Below, one piece after another: positions 37,346-49,300 of a DNA stretch of 64,000 nt (position 1 is the first letter of the stretch; each line of letters begins with the position of its first letter). The notes under the pieces are model-generated. The model was not told the origin of the DNA. It saw only the letters and a list, made by a program, of their open reading frames with translations, and did not search any database. A program made the position numbers and the translations under genes. The DNA is from Cyprinodon diabolis (taxonomy: Eukaryota; Chordata; Actinopteri; Cyprinodontiformes; Cyprinodontidae), in NCBI GenBank assembly GCA_030533445.1, contig CM060080.1, positions 41,204,880-41,268,879 on the forward strand. The letters run 5' to 3'.

Positions 37346-37384
37346 ATATCTGCTTATAAAATAAATAACTTTCTTTCTTCACCC

Positions 37385-37700
37385 TGTTCTAGACATAGGA
37401 TGAAGAGCTCAGACATCTGGGAGAGGCTTGGAGTATAGCTGCTTGTCCTCTACATCGAGAGAAGCCAGCTGAGGTGGCTCTGACATTTTCTATGCCACCT
37501 GGACACTCCCCTCGGGAGGCCTGTCCAACTATGAGGAGGACCATGGGACGGCCCAGGACTGGTTGAAGGAGCCATGCCTCTTGTCTGGCCCTTAAAAGCC
37601 TTGGGCTTCCCTCAGAGGAGCTGAAGGAGGTATCTGGGAGGAGGGAAGTTTGGGAGTCCCCCTTTGACCCTGTCCTGGGCGGAAGAAGATGAGACAAGAC
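37385..37700 (+). mobile_element. RTE/Rex3-like relic, 3' part
   Basis: Contains ATGAAGAGCTCAGACATCTG, TACATCGAGAGAAGCCAGCT GAGGTGG and the terminal GGCGGAAGAAGATGAGAC. It corresponds to the same C-terminal region as the minus-strand fragment at 1758-2190. No open frame. Confidence 0.7.
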
Positions 37701-39970
37701 AATATTTCATTTGATAAATAAGCAGTAATAGATGCTGTTAAAATGGGTTCTTGAATTAAACATTTTTTTAATTTTCAACATATTAAGCTTTCTTTTGAAG
37801 TACAGCAAAGCTTAAAGGATTATGTTATGTTTTATTTAGACTTAGGCAAACTTCATTGTCATTTTGTATACACAGAGTATATATAAAAGAAATTGTGTTG
37901 CACAAGAAATTACTTGATCTTCAAAAGCACTTTGGCTCATCATGGTGTATCTGTGCCAATAAATTCTATATTCTTGCCGTACCTTGCCTTAATTTGGATG
38001 GTTAGGTCTCATGGTTAATGCAAACCTATAATTCAGACATTCATAAATGCCAAAACAACAACAAAAGAAAAAAAAACAATTGGGAAGAACTTTAAAAACA
38101 GGAATATTTTTCATATGCGCCCAACAAATCTAGGACGGATGTTCGGACACAGTAAATTTGTGTGAGAACAGCAACTTTTAAACAGAGCGTGCACGCCCCG
38201 TGCACGCTCTCACACACATTTAATAGGCGTTCCCTCTTGGGAGCGGGGACAGGGTTGTGCATGTCCATTTTTTTTAAGTGAAGAGGGGGGGTATTATTTT
38301 GTAATTTGGATAAAAGAAGTCAAATAAAGTAAAGATTTATGACATAGAAGGCATAATAAGCAGGGAGTTGGTGGGACAGAGGACATTATTGGACATAGGG
38401 CAAAATCCTGGTTGACTGTCTATACATAGTACAAACATATTAAAAATCACAAAGAATAGTTCACACATAACCTTTAAAAGTCTCCCAGCAGCAGTATTCT
38501 CATCTTAACATAGTGATTTCTACTGTTTGCTCTGCACCAAGCTGACTTATCCATTTATGTCAGCTCATTCACTCTGTAAACTGATAGGTAGAGGTTGTGT
38601 CAGAAGCAGGGGATTACGGGTGTCACCAGGTAAACAAGTAAAATCCATGAAGGCTTGACCTCCATTAGATGAACATTTGCTGACCCAGACAGAGACAGTT
38701 GATAGTGGAAATCCCAGTGTCTCAACGCTTAGCTTTACAGTTGAACAGATGGTACAAGAGCTCGACAGTCTGGCAGGATGTAGGTAAAAACCTCCTTAAT
38801 ACTTTGACTTCTTAGACTCGCTATTAAACTACTGTGAAATACTGTGAAAATCTCCTCACTTCTCCATTTCTTGTGCTTTTTTGTCACACTTGACGTGTTT
38901 GAAATCCTGGACCTGTTGTTTGAAGACATCACTAATAAAGAGAATGTTCGTCAACATGTAGCAACATATAAGCTAAAAAATTTAAAGTGCAGTAAAAAAC
39001 ACAGTGGCTTAGCTTTACTGGTCTGGAAAGGGTTACATAGCCATTTCTGAATTTAAAATGTACTGAATTTGAATAGAGGGATGTGTAATTTAGGTTTGGC
39101 TGGGGTGTCAGGAATGTCACCACAATCCCCTTATTAAGAAAAGAGACAGAAAAAGGTTATCTGTTTTTCACTCATCCAAGGCTGATGGTGTCATACTGCC
39201 ACTGATTAACTGAGTTTTGTAACTTTCTGCCGACTGAGAGCCAGGCCCAAATGCAAGAAAAAAAAAATCCAACTTAAAAAATTTCTAACCCTTTTTATAG
39301 GAGCTTATCAAATGTACAATTATTTTCTCTGACGCCCGACTACCCTTGGTCTCAGTTTAGTATGTCATCTTATGATGTTCTACTTATTCCTCTCTGTATG
39401 TTGCCTCTGTCTAATAACATGCTTTATACTTGTTAGCTTTCTTTGGGAGCTTCATGAGCGGCATTGTTCGAGTCTCTTGAACTTTTAAGTGTTCGCTTTA
39501 AAAGAAAGAAGCTTAAATGCAACACAATGTCCTTTCAGCTCATGTCTTTTCCTATTGTTAAATCTGACCCTCTGCTGACTCATCATATCTCCTTCTTTCA
39601 GCACAGACTTCCAACAGTTTGTGCTCCCGGCTGTGTGGAGATGGGGACTGAAGTGACCACATTTTCGGTTGAGTATCTTTTGTGAGTCCTGGTGTTGGCT
39701 TGAAGCTCAGTGAAAAGGCTGCATCAGCACATTTTACTCCTTTATCCCTTTGGAGAAAAAAAAGAGACAGCCAGAAGAACAAACTCAGTGGTTTACGCAT
39801 TCAAGCGTCAGAGTTCTGCCATGTGCTCACAAAGTTGCAGCAGGTTGATGTATAAAACATCAAAATAGTTGTGAACATAATGTTAACCCGGCTAAGCAAA
39901 CAGTCACTTAGAGCTGGTTTTAGAGCTTTTCAGGTCTGCCGTTTGATGTGTGTCCAACTAAATGGAAGTA
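37701..39970. other. Intergenic stretch without genes
   Basis: Apart from the palindrome at 38184, nothing coding or repetitive could be recognised. Open frames are short and unlike known proteins. Confidence 0.5.
38184..38210. repeat. Perfect 12-bp palindrome with 3-nt loop
   Basis: AGAGCGTGCACG, CCC, then CGTGCACGCTCT. GC-rich arms lie in AT-rich intergenic DNA. No function assigned. Confidence 0.9.
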
Positions 39971-40320
39971 CAGTGCCTTGCAGAGGCATTCACACTAAAC
40001 CTTTTCAAAGTTGTTGCATTGCTACCAAAATGTGTCTTATTCTATTTTAGATGGTGTAACAGAATAAAGAAGCATGACAAAAGAAGCTGATATGACACTT
40101 TCCTGAGACACTTCCTTACCAGCTTTTCACATCTAAAATTATTTTTGTAATTTATTTTTTAAGGCAAAATATCTGTATCTTCATTAAACTGATGCAGCAT
40201 GTTTGAACAGAAGTCTTAAAACTGTTTGCAATTGGATTAAATCTGGACTTTGACTGGGCCATCCTGACACTTTAATGTCTAATATGTTAATAATGGTCGA
40301 TTCAGCTTCTGATCCCAAGG
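39971..40320 (+). mobile_element. Decayed Tc1-like terminus
   Basis: After TA at 39969-39970 the sequence CAGTGCCTTGCAGAGGCATT matches a second common fish Tc1 terminus type. The following 150 bp keep the order of that family's left end. No transposase frame. The right boundary is a guess. Confidence 0.5.
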
Positions 40321-40450
40321 ATAACACTAAAATTGTTATATATATAACAAATAGTGACAACTCATTTTTCTGTGAAAAAAAAATGACAATTTTTATTTAG
40401 AAATTAGCACAAACTTACACTGTATCGCCTGTAGCATTAGCTTATTTGCC

Positions 40451-40945
40451 TTAAAGCTACAGTGTGTAATAATTATAGGGATATACAGTCAGAAATGTAA
40501 TATATAATACATAACTATGTTATTTTTCATCATCTACGAGCTCAGCCTCTTAACCTTAATATTTGCGTTGCCTTAGAATTCGTTATTTATAATTACATAG
40601 GAGCGGGTCTCGCAGCCATGGAGGCAGACATGTTTGCACTACGGCAGCGCAGAGCCAACAAACTAGCGATTGCGAGATCGCCCATTACGGGTATATTTAT
40701 TATCTTAAGTCTACATGAAATCTATACCCTACACAGACTAATGAAATACTATCTATAAAATTATCTATGTAAACAAACCTCATCACTTGAGAAGGTAGGT
40801 GATGCGGACGTCGTGGAAGACATTTTGTCCCGTAACGCTCGCCGTACTGTTGGGGGGGAGAAGCGGTGGGGGGGAGATGTTCATGTTGCTGCGGTCTGCA
40901 GTCTGGACGTTAGATGTCGCTGAAAATTACACACTGTAGCTTTAA
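40451..40945. mobile_element. TTAA-flanked MITE
   Basis: 495 bp whose ends are inverted copies: TTAAAGCTACAGTGTGTAAT at 40451 and its complement ATTACACACTGTAGCTTTAA ending at 40945. The TTAA at each outer edge could be a piggyBac-type target duplication. No open frame of note; the interior includes G-runs at 40850-40875. Confidence 0.8.
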
Positions 40946-41107
40946 GCATAACTGACATCCCATTCCTGATGCATAAGGGTGTAATGTGATGATGGTCCTG
41001 CCTTTTTAGCAAGAACAGCTTCAACTCTTCTGGGAAAGCTGTCCACAGGGTTTAGCAGTGTGTTTATGGGAATCTTTGACCAGTCTTCATGAAACACATT
41101 TGTGAGG

Positions 41108-41431
41108 TCACAAACTGATGTTGGACGAGAAGAACTGGCGCTGTCGCCGGTCTAAATAATCCCAAAGGTGTTCTGTTGGGTTGAGTTTGGAACTCTGTGC
41201 AGGCCAGTCAAGTTCAGTGGACCTTGCTTTGTCCTTTGGTCCACAGTCATGTTGGAAGGGAAAGGAGTCAGCTCCAAACTGTTCCCATGAATTGGTACAA
41301 ATGTCTTCGTATGCTGAATCATCCAGAGTTCCTTTCACTGGAACTAAGGGGCCAAGCCCAGGTCCTGTGAAATAACACAAATAACCTAGACTTTTCCATC
41401 GATTTCCAAATGAAGACGAGGGTTTCGTCAC
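41108..41431 (-). pseudogene. Tc1-like transposase fragment
   Basis: A 107-aa surviving frame. It keeps the catalytic aspartate (FQHDCGP) and the glutamate block (NPTEHLWD) but has lost several residues of the intervening linker and all of the N-terminal DNA-binding domain. Confidence 0.8.
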
Positions 41432-41748
41432 TCCAGAAAACGCATCTGCGCTGCTCTAGTGTCCGGTGGCGGCATGCTTTATGCCGTTGTATTCAGCGCT
41501 TTGCTTTTCCTCTTGGTGATGCTTGGCTTGGATGCTGTGGCTCGACCATGGAAACCTATACCATGGGGCTCTCTGCACACTGTGCTTGAGCTAATCCAAA
41601 GTGAAGTTTTGATGTGCGTAGTGATTGACATGGCTGAGATGCTGTCATCCCCAAACACTTCAATTCTATCATTATACACCTGAAAAATTAATTTGTCACA
41701 CTGGTGACATCCTATCACCCATACTTCATCAAATATTGGTGACAGTGG

Positions 41749-41958
41749 CATCAGGTGCAGGAGTTTGCCCTGTGATCAAAGGGTTGTCGGTTCAGGCCCC
41801 AGCTTAGTGTCGTTGTGTCCTTGGGCACCTTTCCTGCATTGTCTACTGATGGTGGTCAGAGGGCTCGGTGACGCCAGAGTACGGCAGCCTCAGTGTGTGA
41901 GTGAATGTAAATTGCTTTGGTCAAGCCTCCTGACTTGAAAAAGTTATATAACCACAGG
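41749..41958 (+). mobile_element. SINE-like insertion in the Tc1 relic
   Basis: Includes the B-box-like GGTTGTCGGTTCAGGCCCCA, then GTGTCCTTGGGCACCTTTCC and GTGAGTGAATGTAAATTGCT. The transposon sequence resumes after it with GTGGTCATGGAAGTGATTGG. Confidence 0.55.
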
Positions 41959-42095
41959 CCATTTACCATTTGCAAATGTTTGCAACAACAGCCTGCTAGG
42001 TGCTTCATTTCTCACATCTGTGGTCATGGAAGTGATTGGAACACCTGATAACAACCACTTGGATAGGCGTGCAAATATTCTTGGTATTACAGCTC

Positions 42096-43919
42096 TTTGG
42101 ACTGGGCTCTGCTGCACGCCAGTTCAAAGTGCAAACATTAAGCTGGTTCCTTTTAGAGGTTACCCTGCATTTAGCTTCATCCATGTCCAACAGTTCTGAC
42201 CAGCGTTACAGTCCCTGCTGAAGAAAAGCATCCCAAGATGATGGTGATCAGAATGACTTTTCCCTCAAACAAACATGATTTATGTTTGGAGGAAATAGTG
42301 CCTCCGAGTCACAATAAGCAGTTACATTCTCTGCAGTAAAATCTGGAAGTCATACTTATGAGAAGTAAAAAGATCCAGCTAAGGCTTGAAACCAGATCTG
42401 AGATGCATTATCCTGAAATGAATGTGATTCTTTTTTAAACTGATGCGCCCTTCTAAACATCTACCCCGGTTCTTTAATTGCTGCATTGGTGCAGTTTGTT
42501 CAGATTCTGTTTTATTTTTGTTTTGGGTGACCTACTTCTGGTCTCCTAACTGTTGGTTGCCATGGTGAAGCCGCAGCTTTGTGGAGGAAAAGGCGCCTGC
42601 AAGGAGATTGATGATGTGTTGAACAGAGAAACAGCATTACTGATGTGCCAACACAAAGGACATAAGGCTACAGGTTAGTCATCAAAATCCAATTAAAGCG
42701 CACAAATGACAAAAATACTATTTTATGCAACCGATTTTCCTGTATTTACAAAGCAGGATGACAGAATGTCCTCAACTCAGGTTGAAAAGGATAACGGGAA
42801 TAAAGGCAGGAAATGTCACCAACGTCAGTTTGAATAAATTGAAAATACCACAATGTTCACAAAATGTACTTCAGTGTTACATAGCTGGAGGTCCTGATTT
42901 GATTAGAGAAAAACTAATGACACAATATGCAAACTAATATCATTTCACAGGTATAGATCTGCTAGATGAAATACATGGAAATGTTAAGCTGACATGAAAT
43001 GAGTTCAAATGAGCCTGAGGGCCATTCTTCTCTGAACAGATGAAGCCTTTGGTGCCGAGGCTGATGGGATCCTTTTATCCAAAAGACCAAACATGTTCTC
43101 CTTTTTCCTGAGCTGCTGATAATCATCAGGTGGAAACAAGAAGAAAATAGTCATAACTGGGAGTTTATTACTATTTTTTGGGTTGTATCCAATAATGGAC
43201 CAAGAGTAAAAGAAAAATGTAATTCCCCATAAATTTAAAAGGCCTTTGTTTGTAGATGAGTTAAGAAGAGTCAATACGTAAAACTGATTATTTGTAATAA
43301 ATGAATTTCTGGTAATGTTTATGATTTTATCCAAATTAACAATAAAACGTTACTAATGCCAAAGTTAGAATTAGTCATTTAAATCCAAATTTCTTCAGAT
43401 GGTTATAGCTATATTTCCTGTAGTGATATGTTCTAGTATATCATAAAAGCCTCTGACCAAAGACATTTTGTTGTATGGAGGATAATAATCAGTAATCGTT
43501 TTTTAAGTTCTATTAATCATCTTTCATTAGAGGGATCCACAATCTCTTTTGGAGTTCATTATTAATCAGACGGGACTTTTTATTATACTGAAGATAGTCT
43601 CTTCAGTGTATCAACTCTACTAACCCTGCAGAAGATGTTTTTACTGCTGACGTCAGCCATTTTAAACAGCCTCCAGAACCTTACTGAGGTGTAATATTAC
43701 GGCAACAGCTTATCAAACACGGATGGATAATCTCCTAACATTATGCCTGTAATTGAGCATGAAAACTTTAACTTGGAAATCAAGAAACTTTTGCTTTTAA
43801 ATCTTCATTCAGACTCTAAGAACTTAAATTTTCAAGCTTTTAACACAGTAGATCAAGAACGCAACAGTTGGAGCCTGGATAAGTTTGAGTGGTTGCGCCT
43901 GAAACGTCTTCCTTCCATC
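42096..43919. other. Intergenic stretch without genes
   Basis: No recognisable coding sequence or repeat boundary. Open frames up to 109 codons lack similarity to anything I know. Confidence 0.5.
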
Positions 43920-44690
43920 CAACTTCCATTAAACTGGAATATACAAGCTACAAAAAGTATTCAGATTTTGGCAAGATCTCCATAACCTTTAAATGGAAGA
44001 AGTTTGAGACGACTAGAACTCTACCTAGACCTGCTCGTCCAGCCAAACTGAGCAATGGAGGGAGGAGAGCCTTGGCAAGAGAAGGAGCCAAAGATCACTG
44101 TGAATGAGCTCCAGAGATGCAGTAGCAAGCTGGGAGAAAGTTCCACAAAGTCAGTCAGCTTCCAAAACATTCTCTGGTCATATGAGGCAAATATTGAATT
44201 CTAAGCAGAATGTGTGGAGAAAACAAGGCGCTGCTCACACCTGCCCAATACAATCCTAACAGTGAAACATGGTGGTAGCAGCATAATGCTATGGGGGCAT
44301 TTTTCAACTCAAGGGACCTGATGACTGGTTGCTGCTCAAGGACAGATAAATGGGAGCAAGTACAGAGACATTGTGGAAACAATCATCTTCCAGAGGGTCC
44401 AGCTTCAGAAAAGACGATGACCTGAAGCAAAATAATAAAAATAATGGCTTCAACAACTCTGATCATTCTAGACTGGCCCAGCTAGAGCCTTAGACCCAAT
44501 AGAGCATCTCACCAAAGTTCACCATCCAACCTGAGAAAAATGGATCCCCTAATCCAGGTGTCAAAAACTTGGTCCTAAGACCCATTGCTGCACAAGTTCA
44601 AAAGGGTGAATCAGCTTAATATTCAGCAAAGGGTCTAAATACTTAAGACCATTTGACTTTTGTTTTCCTTTAATGAAATGGCTGCAATGA
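43920..44690 (+). pseudogene. Tc1-like transposon relic (second type)
   Basis: Retains DNA-level blocks of a fish Tc1 transposase: AGCAATGGAGGGAGGAGAGC, CTCTGGTCATATGAGGCAAA (WSYE-like block), GTGAAACATGGTGGTAGCAG (HGG block), GACTGGCCCAGCTAGAGCCT (WPS block) and a Tc1-type end GGGTCTAAATACTTAAGACC. Multiple stops and indels. It is in plus orientation, just upstream of the nol10 3' end. Confidence 0.75.
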
Positions 44691-44699
44691 AACAGAGTG

Positions 44700-44835
44700 G
44701 AAAAATATATATATATATATATTTATATATACCCCCATGCACCTTTTCCTCCTCTTGGCACCTTCTTCCTTTTGACCTTTGAGCAACAGAACTAGTAAAT
44801 TTCTCCACTGTTGGATCAATAAAGCCAATTAATAA
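44700..44835 (+). mobile_element. LINE-like 3' end
   Basis: CTAGTAAATTTCTCCACTGT TGGATCAATAAAG resembles the terminal motif of Rex1/L2-like LINEs; a TA run precedes it. Confidence 0.4.
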
Positions 44836-45321
44836 ACTACAGTGTGATTGGACGCCATAATAACTAATGCCACAGCTTTAAACAGTAAAAACACATCTTT
44901 ATACAAATACACTGCAAATGTCCATCGATTGCTTTATACAATAACATAATTATGGATTAGCAATATATAAAAAAGGACAGTAAAATTACATTTGTGTCTC
45001 TCCTGGTTAGAAAATATATTTTTTAGAAGGAGTTTCCTTGAAAATCTCAACCAACAGCTTAATTTGCAGTGGAGAATAAGAGCCGCCATTAGTTTCATAT
45101 TAATACAGGCGTTCACAGAGGTAACCTGTTTTAATTTGCATGGCGTTCAGACAGGAGGCTCAGACCACCCGGGAGCCAGACGGATCTATCACTAAATATG
45201 TCAAGATCTCTTTTAGTCTTGCAGGATTTTCTCTCTCCCACCAATGGAAGAAGGAGGCTGTGGAAAAAGAAAAAGGTCAGAGAACCATTTGATCTGAGTT
45301 TGCAAGTTGTGGGGTCTCTCT

Positions 45322-46392
45322 TCAGTAACGGCCCCTTCCTCTTCCTCTTCCCCGTCCTCTTCCTCTCCCCCGAGCACTGCTCAGGTGTCCGGCAGAGCGT
45401 CTCAGCTTCTTCCTCTCCTCGTGGTGTTCCTTCTCCGCCTGCTGCTGCTTCCGCTGCTGCTCCGACTGAACACAGGGCAGAAATACAGATGTTCAACATC
45501 TGCTGTCTGTGGAAGTAACTTCAGTCCTCTGGTTCACTTTTCACCTCCATGTTATTCAACAGTTGCTTTTTTAATAAACATCTGATATTAACGTTTATTT
45601 AGCAGAGAAAACTGATTTTTCACACTTTAAGGAGAAATTTGTCCTGCTAATTAGTGAGGAGGATGAGTAAAAACCGTCACTAGCAATAGAGAACTGCAGG
45701 AACAAGTTGCTACTTGCGATCAGCGATGATGGTAGAGAGGCCTTCTCTGTTCTAACACCAGAAATGTGTGGAGTTTGCTAAACACAACCAGGATTTAAGG
45801 TTCTCAACTCATTCTCCTTCACCTTAAGCCTTTCTGAGTCACTTCGTTTACAGTTAACATGCTGTCTTATCTTGGCGTGCCACTCTGCTGCAGCAAAGCG
45901 CTGTGACATCAGCATCTCTACCTTTTTTAAAGTGAATGTCAGCTGTTTGCTGCCCACTGCTGTGTCCACCGCGCTGCTGCTGATCCCTGAGCTTTCCTCC
46001 AGCTTTAGCCGCTCCTCCAGAGAAGCCCTGAAACAAACAGCCAATTAGCAAACATAGCGATGAGGACAGGACAGCCGCTCTCCATAAAAACACGCCGCGT
46101 ACTTCTGCAGCTTCTGCTTGCGGGCCATGTCGCCAAAACTCCTGAACTCCTCTCCGGCCTTGATCTGATAAAACTGCGGCTGACTCGTCTTCTTGCTCTC
46201 GGGTTTCTCTCCCCGCTCCAGCAGGACGGTGCTCCGGTCGGCCTCCCTCCTTTCCTGCCGCCGCCGGTCTCTGTCCTCCTGCCGCAGTAACCTCCGCTGC
46301 TCCCTCACCTCCTCCACCCAGCTCTTGTCGTCGTCGGAGCTCTCCTCCTCTGAGCTGGCTCGGCCCTCTGGCTCCTCTTCTTCATCAGCCGC
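45322..46392 (-). CDS. nol10: nol10 charged C-terminus with RG repeats
   Basis: Three exons: 46392-46103 (acidic ADEEEEPEG stretch, then arginine-rich coiled coil and the conserved [17 protein letters not shown]), 46027-45922 ([12 protein letters not shown]) and 45465-45322. The last encodes a Gln/Glu/Lys helix, the conserved RRSAGHL, and a run of about eight Arg-Gly dipeptides ending RY before TGA at 45322-45324. By comparison the human protein ends in a short basic segment without this RG run. RG repeats are typical of nucleolar RNA-binding proteins. Confidence 0.9.
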
Positions 46393-49300
46393 CTAAACAG
46401 AGAAGATGATGGAGTTCAAACAACCTAATCGATATGCGAGTCATTTTCCTTCATTCCATGCAAATTTATGAATAACTGAGCTTTTTTGATCAAAAAACCC
46501 GATTCTATCATTTGGTTTCTACGGAAGCAGAGAGCGGTCAAATTTTCCCCCCATAGCCTTCTGGAGATAACGACATAATTATCTCGTTATCGCTAGAAAA
46601 CAGTTATTGATTTCTGGAGAGCGAGATGATTAACCAGTGTGAGTAACGGATGAGGTCGGCCAACAGCGCTGGATTCCCAGTCCATCCATGCCTGCAGGGC
46701 CCCTAGTTATGAAGTTATGGGACCGCGTGTTTTTAGTTTCTCATTGTCAGGTCGTGATGGATGATTGGATTGCATCAAATACAGTAGAAACAAATCTGAC
46801 TGCCTTTCAATGAAAATCTTTAATCTGGACTAATTTTGGGGGTTAAAGCATCTTATAACTGTTACAGTCGGCGCTGTTCGGGAAAACACCGGCGCTAAGA
46901 CGCCAGAGGCAAAGGTCGAACTGCTTATGAATCAGAGGTGGAAGCAAATCATCAAACCAACAATCTGGTCTTGTTACCTAAAAGTTAAAAACAGGATGAT
47001 TTTCAGAATTAAACATAGGCTGCCATGACTTATAAATCTTCTCCATTGTCGTGGTATTGAAGGATGTAATCAGTTTTAACATCAATCATCTCGTTATCAC
47101 GAGAAAACGTTTTTGTTATATTTAGATAATGAAAAACTAACTTGTTTTCACGAGAAAATCACCGTGAAAAAGTATTAGAGGGAAAGGACGGCCATCGGCC
47201 TCCGTAGGTTTCTTAATATGAACTCTGCTGTTAGCATCGCCGCCATGGCAGCGCGTACCTGCTGGACGGCGGCCTCCTGCTGAGCCTGCAGGCGCAGCTT
47301 CTTCTTCCTCTTCTGTCCCACCTTGGAGACGATGGGGTTGAGCAGCCGGAACTCCTCGCTCTGCTCGTCCACCTGGAAGTCCGGGTTCTCGAACATCACC
47401 TTGAAACGGTCGTCTCCCAGGATGCTGGGGACCGCCTGCCGATTTCACCAAGAGGAAACATGGAGGATCATTTCCTGAATTGAACTCATGCCTGATAGAC
47501 TGTTTAGGAAACATAAGGCTATAAAAGTGTGTTAGAACATTTTGTTACAGCTTGACGTTTGTTGGTCAATTCTGAGTAAAGTCAGGGTGTGACCACTTTC
47601 CCACCTTTCCCTTTTTCTTCCTGGAAGCCAGCTCTGCCTCTTCGTCTCCCTCCTCCATCAGCTTGAGGGCCAGCTCCTTGTTCACCTTGGGCAGCTTCTG
47701 TTTCATCATAACGAAGCGTAAGCTTGATTACAAACCAGAACAACACGTTATGACAGACGCTCTGCTGCTCACACCCTTGCATTACGTTTCTAAGAGGTTC
47801 CTATAGTTTCATGTAGCAAGTTAGGGCAGGATGAGGGCACAAAAACAACACGTGTTCAGCTTGTTGAAACCAGAGGAATCTTGTTTGAAATGATCAGTAA
47901 CTTAAGTAATGTCAAGTAATGTACCCCTCCCTTCTATTAAAAATGTTCCTCACCTTAATCTGGACTCTCTGCGTTCTGGACTCTTCGATCTTCTGCCGGA
48001 TCTTATCCTTGCGGTATTCCTCATATGCAAAAGGATTAGCCATGGTTTTCACCTGCAACCAAAGCAGAATAGGACTAATTTTTAGGGATCTATGGACTCC
48101 ATCTGATCCTCATGATCCAACATATTTTAAAGATGGGAACAACCTGCTATGGAAGCAAACAGCCCACCTTATGATACAGCCTTATGTCCATGAAGAAGCC
48201 GTGCATGTAGGCTCTGAGCAGAGGCGATCCCACCAGGTGAGACAAACCTGGAAAACAAAACATACACAAGATATTTAGACAACAGAATGGCTTTAAATTA
48301 CATTCTATGTGAGTCTTTGAAAATCATAAATTAATGTCAATGTAATAACAAGAAACGGTAACTTGTCCGAATATATTAAGAAAAACAACAAAAGCGCATC
48401 TAGAAGAAAATGATGAAAAACACTCAGAGTCAAAGAAACATTTTTTTGGGTCCAACGTAACCTTAGAGCCATTAATATACTGGCACTGACATTTTTTAGT
48501 CGTCATGCACCTAAAAAAAATCCTCGCTATGCATCTACGGATTGTAAGCGATCAAAAAGGCTAACTTGCCCAATAAAGGGTTAAAATATTGCAGATTGGA
48601 CGAATGGATAGGCGGTAAATAAATAATGGGAGGACAGAGACACAGTTGGACATGCATCTAAAGGAGTGGACCATGGAAATGGTTGGATTCTTTTCCTTCT
48701 GGTCTTGCAGGATTGGAAAACACTTCATCGCATAGGAAGCCCATTTTATATATCGTTACCGGGGGGGGGGGGGGGGTCACCTCCCTTTACATCCATTTTA
48801 TATGATAACCACGAAACAGAAGATAAAAGGTAAACTGCCTCTTATCTGTTGAGGAATAAACAATCATTACAGCGAAAACTGGAAACAATCGGAGCATAAC
48901 CTGCTTCTACATGCGGATGAATGCAGAAACAAACATGGACGCCTCTTCATATTTACTACAACACCTGATCTACGGGTAAAGTAAGCGAGCCTTTAGAGAC
49001 GTGAGCAGAAATGAGCAACAGTTGGACTTAAAAGATGGAAAAAGAGAGAAAAGTCTCCTTTTTTACATTATTGGTGAAACAGGATTTTTCCCTTTATTCT
49101 GGGAAGATAAAATAAGTAAAAACAGATTTATTTCATTCTATCTGTAAATAAAGAGGCTGATTTATGTATCTGGGGGTCATTAATCTCTGGGATGTGACTG
49201 GGAGCAGCAGGAAGCTGGAGGAGCTTTTCCTGGGAACCTCTATGGTTAAACTCAGCCGACCTCGGTTGGTTATGTAACAGCTGCAGTACGAGGCTCCTGT

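Larger units (their letters stand above)
40985..42095 (-). mobile_element. Tc1/mariner transposon relic with nested SINE-like insert
   Basis: The minus strand still encodes recognisable transposase pieces. Within 41108-41431 these are GLGPLVPVKGTLDDSAYEDI, FPFQHDCGPKDKARS and LDWPAQSSKLNPTEHLWD, the two catalytic blocks of a Tc1-like DDE enzyme. Further N-terminal blocks lie at 41450-41740 in broken frames. A tRNA-SINE-like piece interrupts it at 41749-41958. Frameshifts and stops make it dead. Confidence 0.8.
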
